Assembly (NCBI GenBank): GCA_900770525.1 | Contig: CAAHDT010000027.1 | Span: 186,001 to 250,000 of the forward strand | Length of the DNA stretch: 64,000 bases | Source: Candidatus Gastranaerophilales bacterium | GTDB lineage: Bacteria > Cyanobacteriota > Vampirovibrionia > Gastranaerophilales > Gastranaerophilaceae | Reading direction: 5' to 3' | Shown: piece by piece, positions 9,203 through 16,234 of the stretch | Position numbering within the stretch: position 1 is the stretch's first letter | Layout: each line of letters opens with the position of its first letter | Notes under the pieces: model-generated | What the model saw: the letters and a program-made list of their open reading frames with translations, nothing else | The model's database searches: none | Told to the model about the DNA's origin: nothing | Translations under genes and position numbers: made by a program

Positions 9203-9397
9203 CTACGCTTCAGTAACTTCCAACAAGTGAGATACTTTGTTAACCATACCCATAATTGTTGGTGAGTTGTAATGTTCAACAACTTGATCTTTCTTTGTCA
9301 AACCTAAACCTCTAACAACTCTTCTTTGAGTTTCAGAAGCACCAATTAAACCTCTAACAAGTTTAATTTTAATTTGTTTATTATCATTTTTTGCCAT
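9203..9397 (-). CDS. rpmD: 50S ribosomal protein L30
   Basis: A 64-residue L30 with the core IKLVRGLIGASETQRRVVRG and an ending typical of the family. The start at 9397 has AAGGAAA in front. Photosynthetic cyanobacteria and plastids generally lack L30, so its presence here sets this lineage apart from them. The position between rpsE and rplO is the standard one. Confidence 0.93.
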   Translation of the reverse strand: MAKNDNKQIKIKLVRGLIGASETQRRVVRGLGLTKKDQVVEHYNSPTIMGMVNKVSHLLEVTEA

Positions 9398-9510
9398 TTT
9401 ATTTTTCCTTATTGTTTTAATCATTCTGAGACTTTGTTGAGATTCTTTGTACAATAGCGCTCAGAATATCGTCAATTCCAAAGAACCTCATAATTTATGG
9501 AACTAGAGAA

Positions 9511-10146
9511 CTAGTTTAAAAGTTCAGCCATAGTCAAACCACGTCTTTTAGCTACATCGCTGAACGGAGTTAAGTTTTTCAATGCATCGATTGTTGCATT
9601 AGCAGCATTAAGAGGTGATTTAGAACCTAATGATTTAGACAAGATGTTGCCGATACCAGCAAGTTCAAGAACTGAACGAACAGCGCCACCAGCAATAATA
9701 CCGGTACCTTCAGAAGCCGGTCTTAACATAACAGCGCCTGCACCTGATTTACCTGTGATAGGATGCGGAATAGTTGTTTTGAAGATAGGAACGGTAACAA
9801 GATTTTTTCTTCCGTCAGCAATAGCTTTTTGAATAGCGATGATAACTTCAGAAGCTTTTGCACAACCAACACCAACTTGACCTTTTTGGTTTCCAACGAT
9901 AACGATTGCACGGAAGCTTAATTTTTTACCACCTTTAACAACCTTAGTTACACGGCTGATTTGAACAACTCTTTCAGTCCATTCTGATTGAGGTTTTTCT
10001 TCAGCGTTTTCTATTTTTTGTTTTCTGCCTCTGCCACGTCTTTGAGCTCTGGCAGGTTTTTCTTCAGTTTCAGCTGTTTCTGCCGGTTTTGTAGCTTCTG
10101 CAGTTTCAGTTTCAACTGTTAATTCTTCTTTTTTTTCTTCTGTCAT
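9511..10146 (-). CDS. rpsE: 30S ribosomal protein S5 with acidic/basic N-terminal extension
   Basis: A 211-residue S5. The conserved part starts near residue 55 with EWTERVVQISRVTKVVKGGK, closely like cyanobacterial S5, and contains the S5 motifs GQVGVGCAKASEV and GIIAGGAVRSVLELAGI. The first 50 or so residues are an added low-complexity tail: Glu/Thr/Ala-rich, then an RRGRGRKQK patch. E. coli S5 has 167 residues, so the extension is real. rpsE is the first gene of the cluster; rplR and the rest of the usual operon are not upstream. Confidence 0.95.
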   Translation of the reverse strand: MTEEKKEELTVETETAEATKPAETAETEEKPARAQRRGRGRKQKIENAEEKPQSEWTERVVQISRVTKVVKGGKKLSFRAIVIVGNQKGQVGVGCAKASEVIIAIQKAIADGRKNLVTVPIFKTTIPHPITGKSGAGAVMLRPASEGTGIIAGGAVRSVLELAGIGNILSKSLGSKSPLNAANATIDALKNLTPFSDVAKRRGLTMAELLN

Positions 10147-10384
10147 TGTAATTTTTACCTTTCATAAATTAGTTAATAACTTGTGATAGTTAAGCGACTC
10201 ATATCGCAAATCTAAATAAAATGAATACGCCAAAATACACGCTATCTAAAGCTATTTGAAATCGTATTCGGGTTTAACTTTTCTGACATGAGAAAAATAC
10301 CACAAAAGCCCTCTAAAATCAAGCACCTTGTTACATAATGTAATATGAAGATGAAAAGATTTAGAAAAATTCAAGGTTGTTCTT

Positions 10385-10555
10385 AAATTATTACAACAAG
10401 GGCAAGAATTACCTGCCAAATACAAAGATCACGCACTTTCAGGAGATTACATAGGTTGTAGAGAGTGCCACATTGAACCTGATTGGCTTTTAGTTTAAGA
10501 GATTTTAAACAATGAACTCTTAATATTACTCGGCACTCACAGAGATTTATTTTAA
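10385..10555 (+). pseudogene. Degenerate YafQ/RelE-type mRNA-interferase toxin
   Basis: The frame from 10385 reads KLLQQGQELPAKYKDHALSG, then CRECHIEPDWLLV. This is the well-known C-terminal half of YafQ-family toxins, including the His-Glu-Pro-Asp-Trp active-site strand. The frame is then cut by a TAA at 10496-10498, exactly where a Tyr codon is expected, and continues EILNNELLILLGTHRDLF to a normal stop at 10555. The N-terminal half is missing or scrambled upstream of 10385, and no antitoxin gene is nearby. This is a dead toxin-antitoxin remnant in the 464-bp spacer between rpsE and the first pilin gene. A TTACAT-A-ATGTAA dyad at 10331-10343 may be a relic of its operator. Confidence 0.78.
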
Positions 10556-10610
10556 TTACTATAAATAAATGCATAGACAGTGCTATAAACCAATTTATAT
10601 CTAAAAAGCA

Positions 10611-11348
10611 TTAAAAACTTATCTTCCTCGGATAATCTTTTGGAATTTTCCACCCATTCTGTTGGATAATGGCAGTACAGTATACAGGGGATTCTCCACT
10701 CACACATCCATAAGAACTATCATCATATAAATCATCAGCAACTCCACTCCAATCATAAAGAGCGGGAACCAGACCTTTTTTATATAAATAACGCCAATAT
10801 GGGAGCGGTGATATTGGATAAAACTCAAACGCAAATGAACAACTACCGGCGCGATCCCCCAATGCTCGCGTAATACACTTTTCAGCATTTTTAGGAAAAA
10901 ATTCTATATCACGGTTTTCACGTGTATTGTATGCGAAAGCCGTACCATCAGCAAAATACCTTAAAACTCTTTTATATCCTTCGCCATCAGTTATTTCTTT
11001 ACTGGACACAATCTTTAAATATGGAGCTAAGTATTTAGAAAAAGCTGTCGAGATAAGTGTATTTTGCTCTATTGGCGTACCGTCTTCGTTCTTTATCTCT
11101 TGATTATTTTCATCCTTCAATTCCATAATAAAATAATCATCCCAATACATATAATCCCCATTGTCTTTAACAGACATCAAAATTGCCTGATTCATTTCTG
11201 ATGAAAATTTTGCCAAACTGGTTTCTATAATTTGTTTGCGATGGCTTTGAATTAATGTCGGAAGAGTAAGCGCCGCAACTACACCAATTATCCCTAAAGT
11301 AATCAACACTTCCGCCAAGGTAAATGCATTTATCTTTCTATTTTTCAT
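10611..11348 (-). CDS. Type IV pilin-like protein (pilin 1, 'QNGWKIPKDYP' class)
   Basis: A 245-residue prepilin-like protein. MKNRKINA is followed by FTLAEVLITLGIIG, a class III-type prepilin cleavage site with Ala at -1 and Glu at +5, then one N-terminal hydrophobic helix. The large C-terminal domain has several Cys (ITRALGDRAGSCSF, YGCVSGESPVYC) and ends YCTAIIQQNGWKIPKDYP. The same ending occurs in the pilins at 31580 and 44497. GGAGG precedes the ATG. It would be processed by the PilD at 34777 and may form a minor pilin or secreted pseudopilus tip. It is divergent from a small XRE regulator with two matching operators between them. Its ligand or role is unknown. Confidence 0.85.
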   Translation of the reverse strand: MKNRKINAFTLAEVLITLGIIGVVAALTLPTLIQSHRKQIIETSLAKFSSEMNQAILMSVKDNGDYMYWDDYFIMELKDENNQEIKNEDGTPIEQNTLISTAFSKYLAPYLKIVSSKEITDGEGYKRVLRYFADGTAFAYNTRENRDIEFFPKNAEKCITRALGDRAGSCSFAFEFYPISPLPYWRYLYKKGLVPALYDWSGVADDLYDDSSYGCVSGESPVYCTAIIQQNGWKIPKDYPRKISF

Positions 11349-11374
11349 AATCAGCCTCCAAATAATCGCCCACC

Positions 11375-11390
11375 ATTACACGCATGTAAT
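11375..11390. promoter_or_regulatory. Operator 1 of the pilin 1/XRE pair
   Basis: ATTACA-CGCA-TGTAAT is a perfect 6-4-6 inverted repeat. The same half-site and spacing recur 40 bp away at 11415-11430. It lies 27 bp upstream of the pilin start codon. Confidence 0.6.
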
Positions 11391-11414
11391 AGATAAATAT
11401 ATTATAACCATATA

Positions 11415-11430
11415 ATTACATGTATGCAAC
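11415..11430. promoter_or_regulatory. Operator 2 overlapping the regulator's -10 box and start codon
   Basis: ATTACA-TGTA-TGCAAC matches operator 1 in 10 of 12 arm positions with the same 4-bp spacer. It overlaps the TATAAT at 11411-11416 and the ATG at 11424, so binding would shut off the regulator's own promoter. Confidence 0.55.
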
Positions 11431-11669
11431 ACGAGAATGAAAAATTGTTACAATTAATCGGCAAACACATAAAAAATTTGAGATTGCAGAAAAAACAATC
11501 CTTAAACGAGTTTGCCTATAAAAGCCTGCTTATAACATCAGCAACTCAAAGTCGTATTGAAAACGGCTTGGTAGATTTAAAATTCTCGACACTAATAAAA
11601 ATCGCAAACGCTCTCGACTTAACCCCAAGTGAATTACTTGAGGGGTTTGATTTTAAGTTTAAAATATAA
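11424..11669 (+). CDS. Small XRE-family HTH regulator divergent from pilin 1
   Basis: An 81-residue single-domain Cro/CI-type protein. The HTH covers residues about 12-70, with helix 2/3 around SLNEFAYKSLLITSATQSRI and the family ending LIKIANALDLTPSELLEG. It has no effector domain. TATAAT lies 7 nt before the ATG and there is no Shine-Dalgarno, so the mRNA is probably leaderless. Together with the two ATTACA palindromes this looks like an autoregulated repressor of itself and of the divergent pilin gene. That function is inferred only from layout. Confidence 0.85.
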   Translation: MQHENEKLLQLIGKHIKNLRLQKKQSLNEFAYKSLLITSATQSRIENGLVDLKFSTLIKIANALDLTPSELLEGFDFKFKI

Positions 11670-11762
11670 CAAGTATCTCCTCACAAAACTTAACAAACAA
11701 GCCTAAATTTACTGTTTTGGTATAGAATTCTTTTGTATTAAAAGTTTTATGGAAAGGCTGTT

Positions 11763-13418
11763 ATGGGTACAAAAAAATTTTTCACAAACAATGAAGATTT
11801 AAAGCAAGAAATGTCTGCTGCAAGAGCTACAATTACCACGCCATTTTTGGCTAATAATGTAGTGGAAGTTGAAAATGTTGCAGATGCGTATGAGCTTGCC
11901 CTAAATTCTCCCGGAACAATAGAACTTACCGGAATGCCGGTATATCAGCCTGAAAAATTAGGTTTACCCAAAGAGGCAAACCAATTATTATTCAACGATG
12001 GCGCAGTTGTCGGGAGATGTATTGCCGCAAGAAAAATTGTAGGTGAACCCGATTGTGATTTAAGTAAATTGTTGCCTATAATTAGAGAAGCTATTTACAA
12101 CACCAGATACAAAACAATGTATAAAGCAGATGCAATTGTCGGATTAGACAAAGATTTCACGATAAAAGCACACTTGCTTGTACCACAAGGTTTTGAAAAC
12201 ACGTTATATTCTTGGTTGCTTAATTTTCAAACATTCGACAAAGAAACCGAAAAATTTTACAATAATTCTAAACCACTTGACGAAAGCGACATTTACGTAT
12301 TTTCAGATCCGGATTGGTCACACCCTGATTTCCCATATGGACTAACATTCTTTGATGCAGAACACAATTGTGCAGCATTGCTTGGGATGAAATATTTTGG
12401 AGAACATAAAAAAGGCACCTTGACACTTGCATGGGGTGCAGCTTCAAGACAAGGTTACGTATCTTGTCATGGCGGAATGAAACGTTATAACGGTATTAAT
12501 GGCAACTCGTTCCAGATGGCAGTTTTTGGGCTTTCAGGCTCAGGAAAATCTACCTTAACCCATGCAAAACACAACGGCAAATACGATATAACAATATTAC
12601 ATGATGATGCTTTTATAATAAATACAAAAGAAAAATTCACGATAGCACTGGAACCGTCATATTTTGATAAAACAATAGACTATCCGATTGGAAGCGAAGC
12701 AAATAAATATATTTTAACGCACCAAAACGAAGGAGCAATACAACTTTCAAACGGAGATATAGTCACAATTCCGGAAGACATTAGGAACGGCAACGGACGT
12801 GCCGTAAAATCAAAATTATGGTCACCAAACCGTGTAAACAGAATTAACGAACCGTTAAATGCAATATTTTGGCTTATGAAAGATCCGACAATTCCACCGG
12901 TAATTAAGCTTGAAGGAGCAGCACTAGGCTCAGCAATGGGGGCAACACTTGCAACTAAACGCACAGCCGCAGAAAGACTGGCAGAGGGAGTTGATCCAAA
13001 TGCAATTGTCGTAGAACCTTATGCAAATCCGTTCAGAGTTCATCCTCTGGCGATAGACTACGAGCGATTTAAACAGCTTATAAAAGATGGAGTTGACTGT
13101 TATGTATTGAATACAGGGGAATTTATGGGACAAGACATTCCATCCTCAATTACGCTCGGAATAATTGAATCAATCGTTGAAAAAACGGCGAATTTTCATA
13201 ACTGGGAAAGCTTTAATGATATTAAAATAATGGATATTGCAGGCTATAACACATCCTTTAAAGACAAAAATTATTTGATGCAATTTATAAAAAGGATGAA
13301 TGATAGAATTGAATTTATAAAATCAAGAGAACAAGCGATTGGCGGTCGCGACAAATTACCGCAAGATGCTCTTGATGCTCTAAATTCAATCGTTAAAAAT
13401 TGCGAGATTATTGTTTAA
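11763..13418 (+). CDS. pckA: ATP-type phosphoenolpyruvate carboxykinase family protein
   Basis: A 551-residue member of the ATP-dependent PEPCK family, interconverting oxaloacetate + ATP and PEP + CO2 + ADP. The P-loop is GLSGSGKSTLT (about residue 256, canonical GLSGTGKT). A metal-binding acidic pair follows in HDDAF, and a late AGYNTSF resembles the AGYTSK motif. The sequence is divergent from the E. coli enzyme in between, so it belongs to a side branch; the broad assignment is good but kinetics or direction cannot be inferred. GGAAAGG precedes the ATG. With ppdK it can link C4 acids, PEP and pyruvate in anaerobic metabolism. It ends 2 bp before the convergent pilin 2 gene. Confidence 0.78.
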   Translation: MGTKKFFTNNEDLKQEMSAARATITTPFLANNVVEVENVADAYELALNSPGTIELTGMPVYQPEKLGLPKEANQLLFNDGAVVGRCIAARKIVGEPDCDLSKLLPIIREAIYNTRYKTMYKADAIVGLDKDFTIKAHLLVPQGFENTLYSWLLNFQTFDKETEKFYNNSKPLDESDIYVFSDPDWSHPDFPYGLTFFDAEHNCAALLGMKYFGEHKKGTLTLAWGAASRQGYVSCHGGMKRYNGINGNSFQMAVFGLSGSGKSTLTHAKHNGKYDITILHDDAFIINTKEKFTIALEPSYFDKTIDYPIGSEANKYILTHQNEGAIQLSNGDIVTIPEDIRNGNGRAVKSKLWSPNRVNRINEPLNAIFWLMKDPTIPPVIKLEGAALGSAMGATLATKRTAAERLAEGVDPNAIVVEPYANPFRVHPLAIDYERFKQLIKDGVDCYVLNTGEFMGQDIPSSITLGIIESIVEKTANFHNWESFNDIKIMDIAGYNTSFKDKNYLMQFIKRMNDRIEFIKSREQAIGGRDKLPQDALDALNSIVKNCEIIV

Positions 13419-13419
13419 T

Positions 13420-14208
13420 TTATTTGCATTTATTCTTGCCATTCCAAGTCAAATCATCACAGTGCAAATAATCCATATTTTCTTTGTATATAACCCACGC
13501 TGTACAACCACGTCCATTTGTGGCACTAGCCGTAGGCTTATTTATATTGCAAGTAGTATTGGAAAATTTCGTATTGTCTACGTCACCAGTCGAATCCAGA
13601 CGATTGCCATCGTCTGGTATACCTGTTGGTATAAATCCGTATTTTGGCAATAATTTCATATAAAAAATATCTATGCCAAGCCTGCAACCTTTTCTCTCAC
13701 ACCCTGGGAAATAAACCATAACATCCGTGTTTGAAGGGTTTACCCAACCAATGAGCAATATAGTGCCATCATTCAATAGTAAATATCTGTTGCTTGGACG
13801 TTGATATGTGCCTAGTAGTTTTCCGGTTAAATCATACATTGCAAAAGAAAATGTTGAATTGTTTGTTTTAGTACTTAAGTTTTCACCCAAATACGCTAAA
13901 ACTTTATCTGCACCAGAATAATCTAAAACCAGCTCCCCATTTTCATCTCTTTCGCCATTTGATGTTTCAGTAAGCTCCCAATATTGATATTCGCCATGTT
14001 TTTCTTGTGCCATTGTAAAAGCTTGTTGTAATGCGGAGTAGGTCTTTTTCAACTGAGAAACACGTTGTTTTTCGCGGTAAGACGTTATTAATGTCGGCAA
14101 TGTTAAAGCCGCAACAACTCCGATAATTCCAAGAGTTATTAATACTTCTGCCAATGTAAAAGCAGGTATTTTATACTTTGCAGTCAATTTTTTATAAGTA
14201 TCTTTCAT
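13420..14208 (-). CDS. Type IV pilin-like protein (pilin 2, 'NMDYLHCDDL' class)
   Basis: A 262-residue prepilin-like protein. MKDTYKKLTAKYKIPA precedes FTLAEVLITLGIIG (cleavage after Ala, Glu at +5). The C-terminal domain contains several Cys and ends CTAWVIYKENMDYLHC, then a Lys-rich KNKCK. Pilin 3 at 27266 shares this ending, while pilins 1, 4 and 6 end differently. GGAGCGG precedes the start. It is divergent from a small HTH protein, with a 34-bp dyad in the gap. Probably a PilD-processed surface or secreted subunit. Confidence 0.85.
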   Translation of the reverse strand: MKDTYKKLTAKYKIPAFTLAEVLITLGIIGVVAALTLPTLITSYREKQRVSQLKKTYSALQQAFTMAQEKHGEYQYWELTETSNGERDENGELVLDYSGADKVLAYLGENLSTKTNNSTFSFAMYDLTGKLLGTYQRPSNRYLLLNDGTILLIGWVNPSNTDVMVYFPGCERKGCRLGIDIFYMKLLPKYGFIPTGIPDDGNRLDSTGDVDNTKFSNTTCNINKPTASATNGRGCTAWVIYKENMDYLHCDDLTWNGKNKCK

Positions 14209-14227
14209 TAATCCGCTCCATTTTTAC

Positions 14228-14261
14228 AAACTATATTACAATATATATTGCATTATAGTTT
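14228..14261. promoter_or_regulatory. 34-bp dyad in the pilin 2/HTH gap
   Basis: The element has perfect 8-bp outer arms AAACTATA/TATAGTTT and a perfect 12-bp core palindrome CAATATATATTG; 30 of 34 positions obey the dyad. It lies 19 bp from the pilin 2 start. The related regulator at 45345 has a dyad of the same layout at 45248-45283. Confidence 0.62.
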
Positions 14262-14310
14262 GATATTATCAGAATTAGCTACTTTTGTCAACAATTCGTA
14301 TAATTATAAG

Positions 14311-14520
14311 ATGGACGTAAGAAACGAATTAAAAAGCCTTATAGCTAAAAATGGCACTACATTGAAAAAAATATGCGAAAAACTTTCAACAGAAACAGGC
14401 AAGAGTTATATCGGGAACAATATAACTAATAAATTACGCAGAAAAACTATAAAATTTGAAGAAGTGCAAGAAATAGCCGATGCACTAGGTTATAGAATAG
14501 AATTTATCCGCAACGAGTGA
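14311..14520 (+). CDS. Small HTH regulator divergent from pilin 2
   Basis: A 69-residue DNA-binding protein starting MDVRNELKSLIAKNGTT. The HTH is around LKKICEKLS...NNITNKLRRKTIKFEEVQEI and it ends ALGYRIEF. It is a clear paralogue of the regulator at 45345 (shared GTTLKK.CEKLS, TIKF.EVQEI, LGY). I chose ATG 14311 because TATAAT ends exactly 6 nt before it; an upstream in-frame start at 14248 would lie outside such a transcript and inside the operator region. There is no Shine-Dalgarno, so it is probably leaderless and autoregulated. Confidence 0.8.
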   Translation: MDVRNELKSLIAKNGTTLKKICEKLSTETGKSYIGNNITNKLRRKTIKFEEVQEIADALGYRIEFIRNE

Positions 14521-14586
14521 CATTTGACATATGTTACCTTTAAAAATTCACTTGCGAACACACAAAAAATTTGATAAAATCATCGT

Positions 14587-15405
14587 ATGGACGAATTAAT
14601 AGAGAATTTAAAAGCAATAGGTTTAAACGGCTACGAGGCAAAAGTTTATCTTGCCTTATTAAAAAAATACCCTGCAACAGGCTACGAAGTTGCAAAATTG
14701 GCTGATATTCCGCAATCAAGAGCGTATGACACCTTAAAAGCTCTTGAAACTGACCATATTGTAATGAGCAACAACACCAAGCCAATTTCGTACACCCCGA
14801 TTAAACCGAAAGAACTCACCAAAAGATATCGCCGCAAAATTACGTCCACTCTTGATTACTTAGATAAAAAGTTGCCCAATGTAAAAGATAATTACACTGA
14901 ACCTATTTTATCAGTATATGGAGCACACTCAGTCCGTTCAAAAATATCTGAAATTATAAAAAATGCAAAACGTGAAATATTCTTAGAAATTTGGGCTCAA
15001 GATTTCAAATACTTTGAAGCAGATTTGCTTGATGCATACAATCGCGGACTTGATATTAAGATTGTAGGTTATGACAACCTTATAAGTACCTTCGGAACAG
15101 TTTTTTATCACCCGCACGGAAGAGAAATCGAACATACTCTCGGCGCGAAAATGATTTTTATTGCTGCAGATAATTCTGAGGGATTATTTGGGAAAATTGC
15201 ACCAACAAAAAACGATGAACCAAACGTCACTTGGACAAAAAATATAGACATTGTTTTTCTTATTAAAGAATTTATCGTACACGATATGTACTTGATTGAT
15301 ATCAATGAACGATTCCCTGAACAATTAAAGTACTTCTACGGAAGCGGACTTAAGAAACTTAAAGATAAAATCCTTACAGGGAGTGAGTTTTACAAGCAAT
15401 ATTAA
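14587..15405 (+). CDS. TrmB-family transcriptional regulator
   Basis: A 272-residue protein. The N-terminal winged helix (residues 1-70) has the TrmB pattern LKAIGLNGYEAKVYLALLKK and IPQSRAYDTLKALE. A C-terminal phospholipase-D-like regulatory domain begins near residue 110 (SVRSKISEIIKNAKREIFLE). In characterised family members the C-terminal region binds sugars, so a carbohydrate-responsive role is plausible, next to PEP carboxykinase. TAAAAT ends 6 nt before the ATG with no Shine-Dalgarno, another probable leaderless gene. The effector and targets are unknown. Confidence 0.85.
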   Translation: MDELIENLKAIGLNGYEAKVYLALLKKYPATGYEVAKLADIPQSRAYDTLKALETDHIVMSNNTKPISYTPIKPKELTKRYRRKITSTLDYLDKKLPNVKDNYTEPILSVYGAHSVRSKISEIIKNAKREIFLEIWAQDFKYFEADLLDAYNRGLDIKIVGYDNLISTFGTVFYHPHGREIEHTLGAKMIFIAADNSEGLFGKIAPTKNDEPNVTWTKNIDIVFLIKEFIVHDMYLIDINERFPEQLKYFYGSGLKKLKDKILTGSEFYKQY

Positions 15406-15498
15406 TTTTTCTGTAACATTTTATACACATGTTCTCCATGATTTTTATTTAAGACATATAATAGACATGTAAAAGATTTTTGGGAAACAGGAGAAAAA

Positions 15499-16119
15499 AT
15501 GGAAGGGTATAGTTTTGAATTAATTACCGGACCTATGAGTTGCGGTAAAACAGAAGAGCTACTTAGACGTATCAGACGTTGTATAATTGCAAAAAAGAAG
15601 GTTAAAGTTATTTCTCCTGATGTAGATACTCGTGCCAAAGGCGATTATATTGAATCCAGAAACGGTTTATGGCTTGATGCGATTAAAGTTAAGCACGCAA
15701 TCCAAATCTTAAGTTTGGTTAAACCGGAAGATGAAGTAGTTGCAATAGACGAACTTCAATTTTTTGATGGAAATATCGTAAAAGTTGTTGCAAAACTGAT
15801 GAATGACGGTAAAAAAGTTATCGGAACAGGTTTGGAACTTGATTTTAAAGCAGAGCCGTTTGGTTCAATGCCGGAATTGATGTGTATTGCAACTCAGGTA
15901 GATAAATTGCATGCGGTGTGCATGAAATGCGGTTGTGAACACGCAACAAGAACTCAAAGATTGATAGACGGAAAACCTGCTGACAAAAATTCACCACTCA
16001 TTATGATTGGTGGAGATGAAACATACGAAGCACGCTGTATCAAGTGCTACGAATTGCCTGATGCTGAGCACGACAAGCAAAAAAGAAATTTAAAAGTATT
16101 ACCGTTCTGCTTTAAATAG
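15499..16119 (+). CDS. tdk: Thymidine kinase (type II)
   Basis: A 206-residue cytosolic kinase that phosphorylates thymidine in the salvage pathway. P-loop GPMSCGKTEELLRR lies at residues 11-24, the Asp-Glu motif DELQFFD is near 87, and a structural zinc site is formed by CMKCGC (about 140) and CIKC (about 180). Its length is typical. GGAG lies a few bases before the ATG. Two thymidylate kinase paralogues further on (52792, 53477) would carry dTMP to dTDP. Confidence 0.95.
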   Translation: MEGYSFELITGPMSCGKTEELLRRIRRCIIAKKKVKVISPDVDTRAKGDYIESRNGLWLDAIKVKHAIQILSLVKPEDEVVAIDELQFFDGNIVKVVAKLMNDGKKVIGTGLELDFKAEPFGSMPELMCIATQVDKLHAVCMKCGCEHATRTQRLIDGKPADKNSPLIMIGGDETYEARCIKCYELPDAEHDKQKRNLKVLPFCFK

Positions 16120-16139
16120 AGATAGACATTAGATGGAAA

Positions 16140-16173
16140 GGTGGGAACCGCTTACGCTTTTCGCCACCCTACA
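16140..16173 (+). repeat. Dispersed intergenic repeat, copy 1
   Basis: A 34-nt element beginning GGTGGGAACCGCT and ending CGCCACCCTACA. It differs from the copy at 30236-30268 by one base of length. The ends GGTGG and CCACC can pair. Both copies lie just downstream of a plus-strand gene, as expected for a REP-like or transcription-terminating repeat. Confidence 0.6.
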
Positions 16174-16183
16174 TTTTATATTA

Positions 16184-16216
16184 AACAAGCGACTTGATAT
16201 ACTCAAGTCGCTTGTT
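16184..16216. terminator. Bidirectional hairpin between tdk and the Omp85 gene
   Basis: AACAAGCGACTTGA (16184-16197) pairs perfectly with 16203-16216 around a 5-nt loop. It sits between convergent genes. The T-tracts are short, so efficiency is uncertain. Confidence 0.65.
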
Positions 16217-16234
16217 AACTTATTTTGAAGTGCT

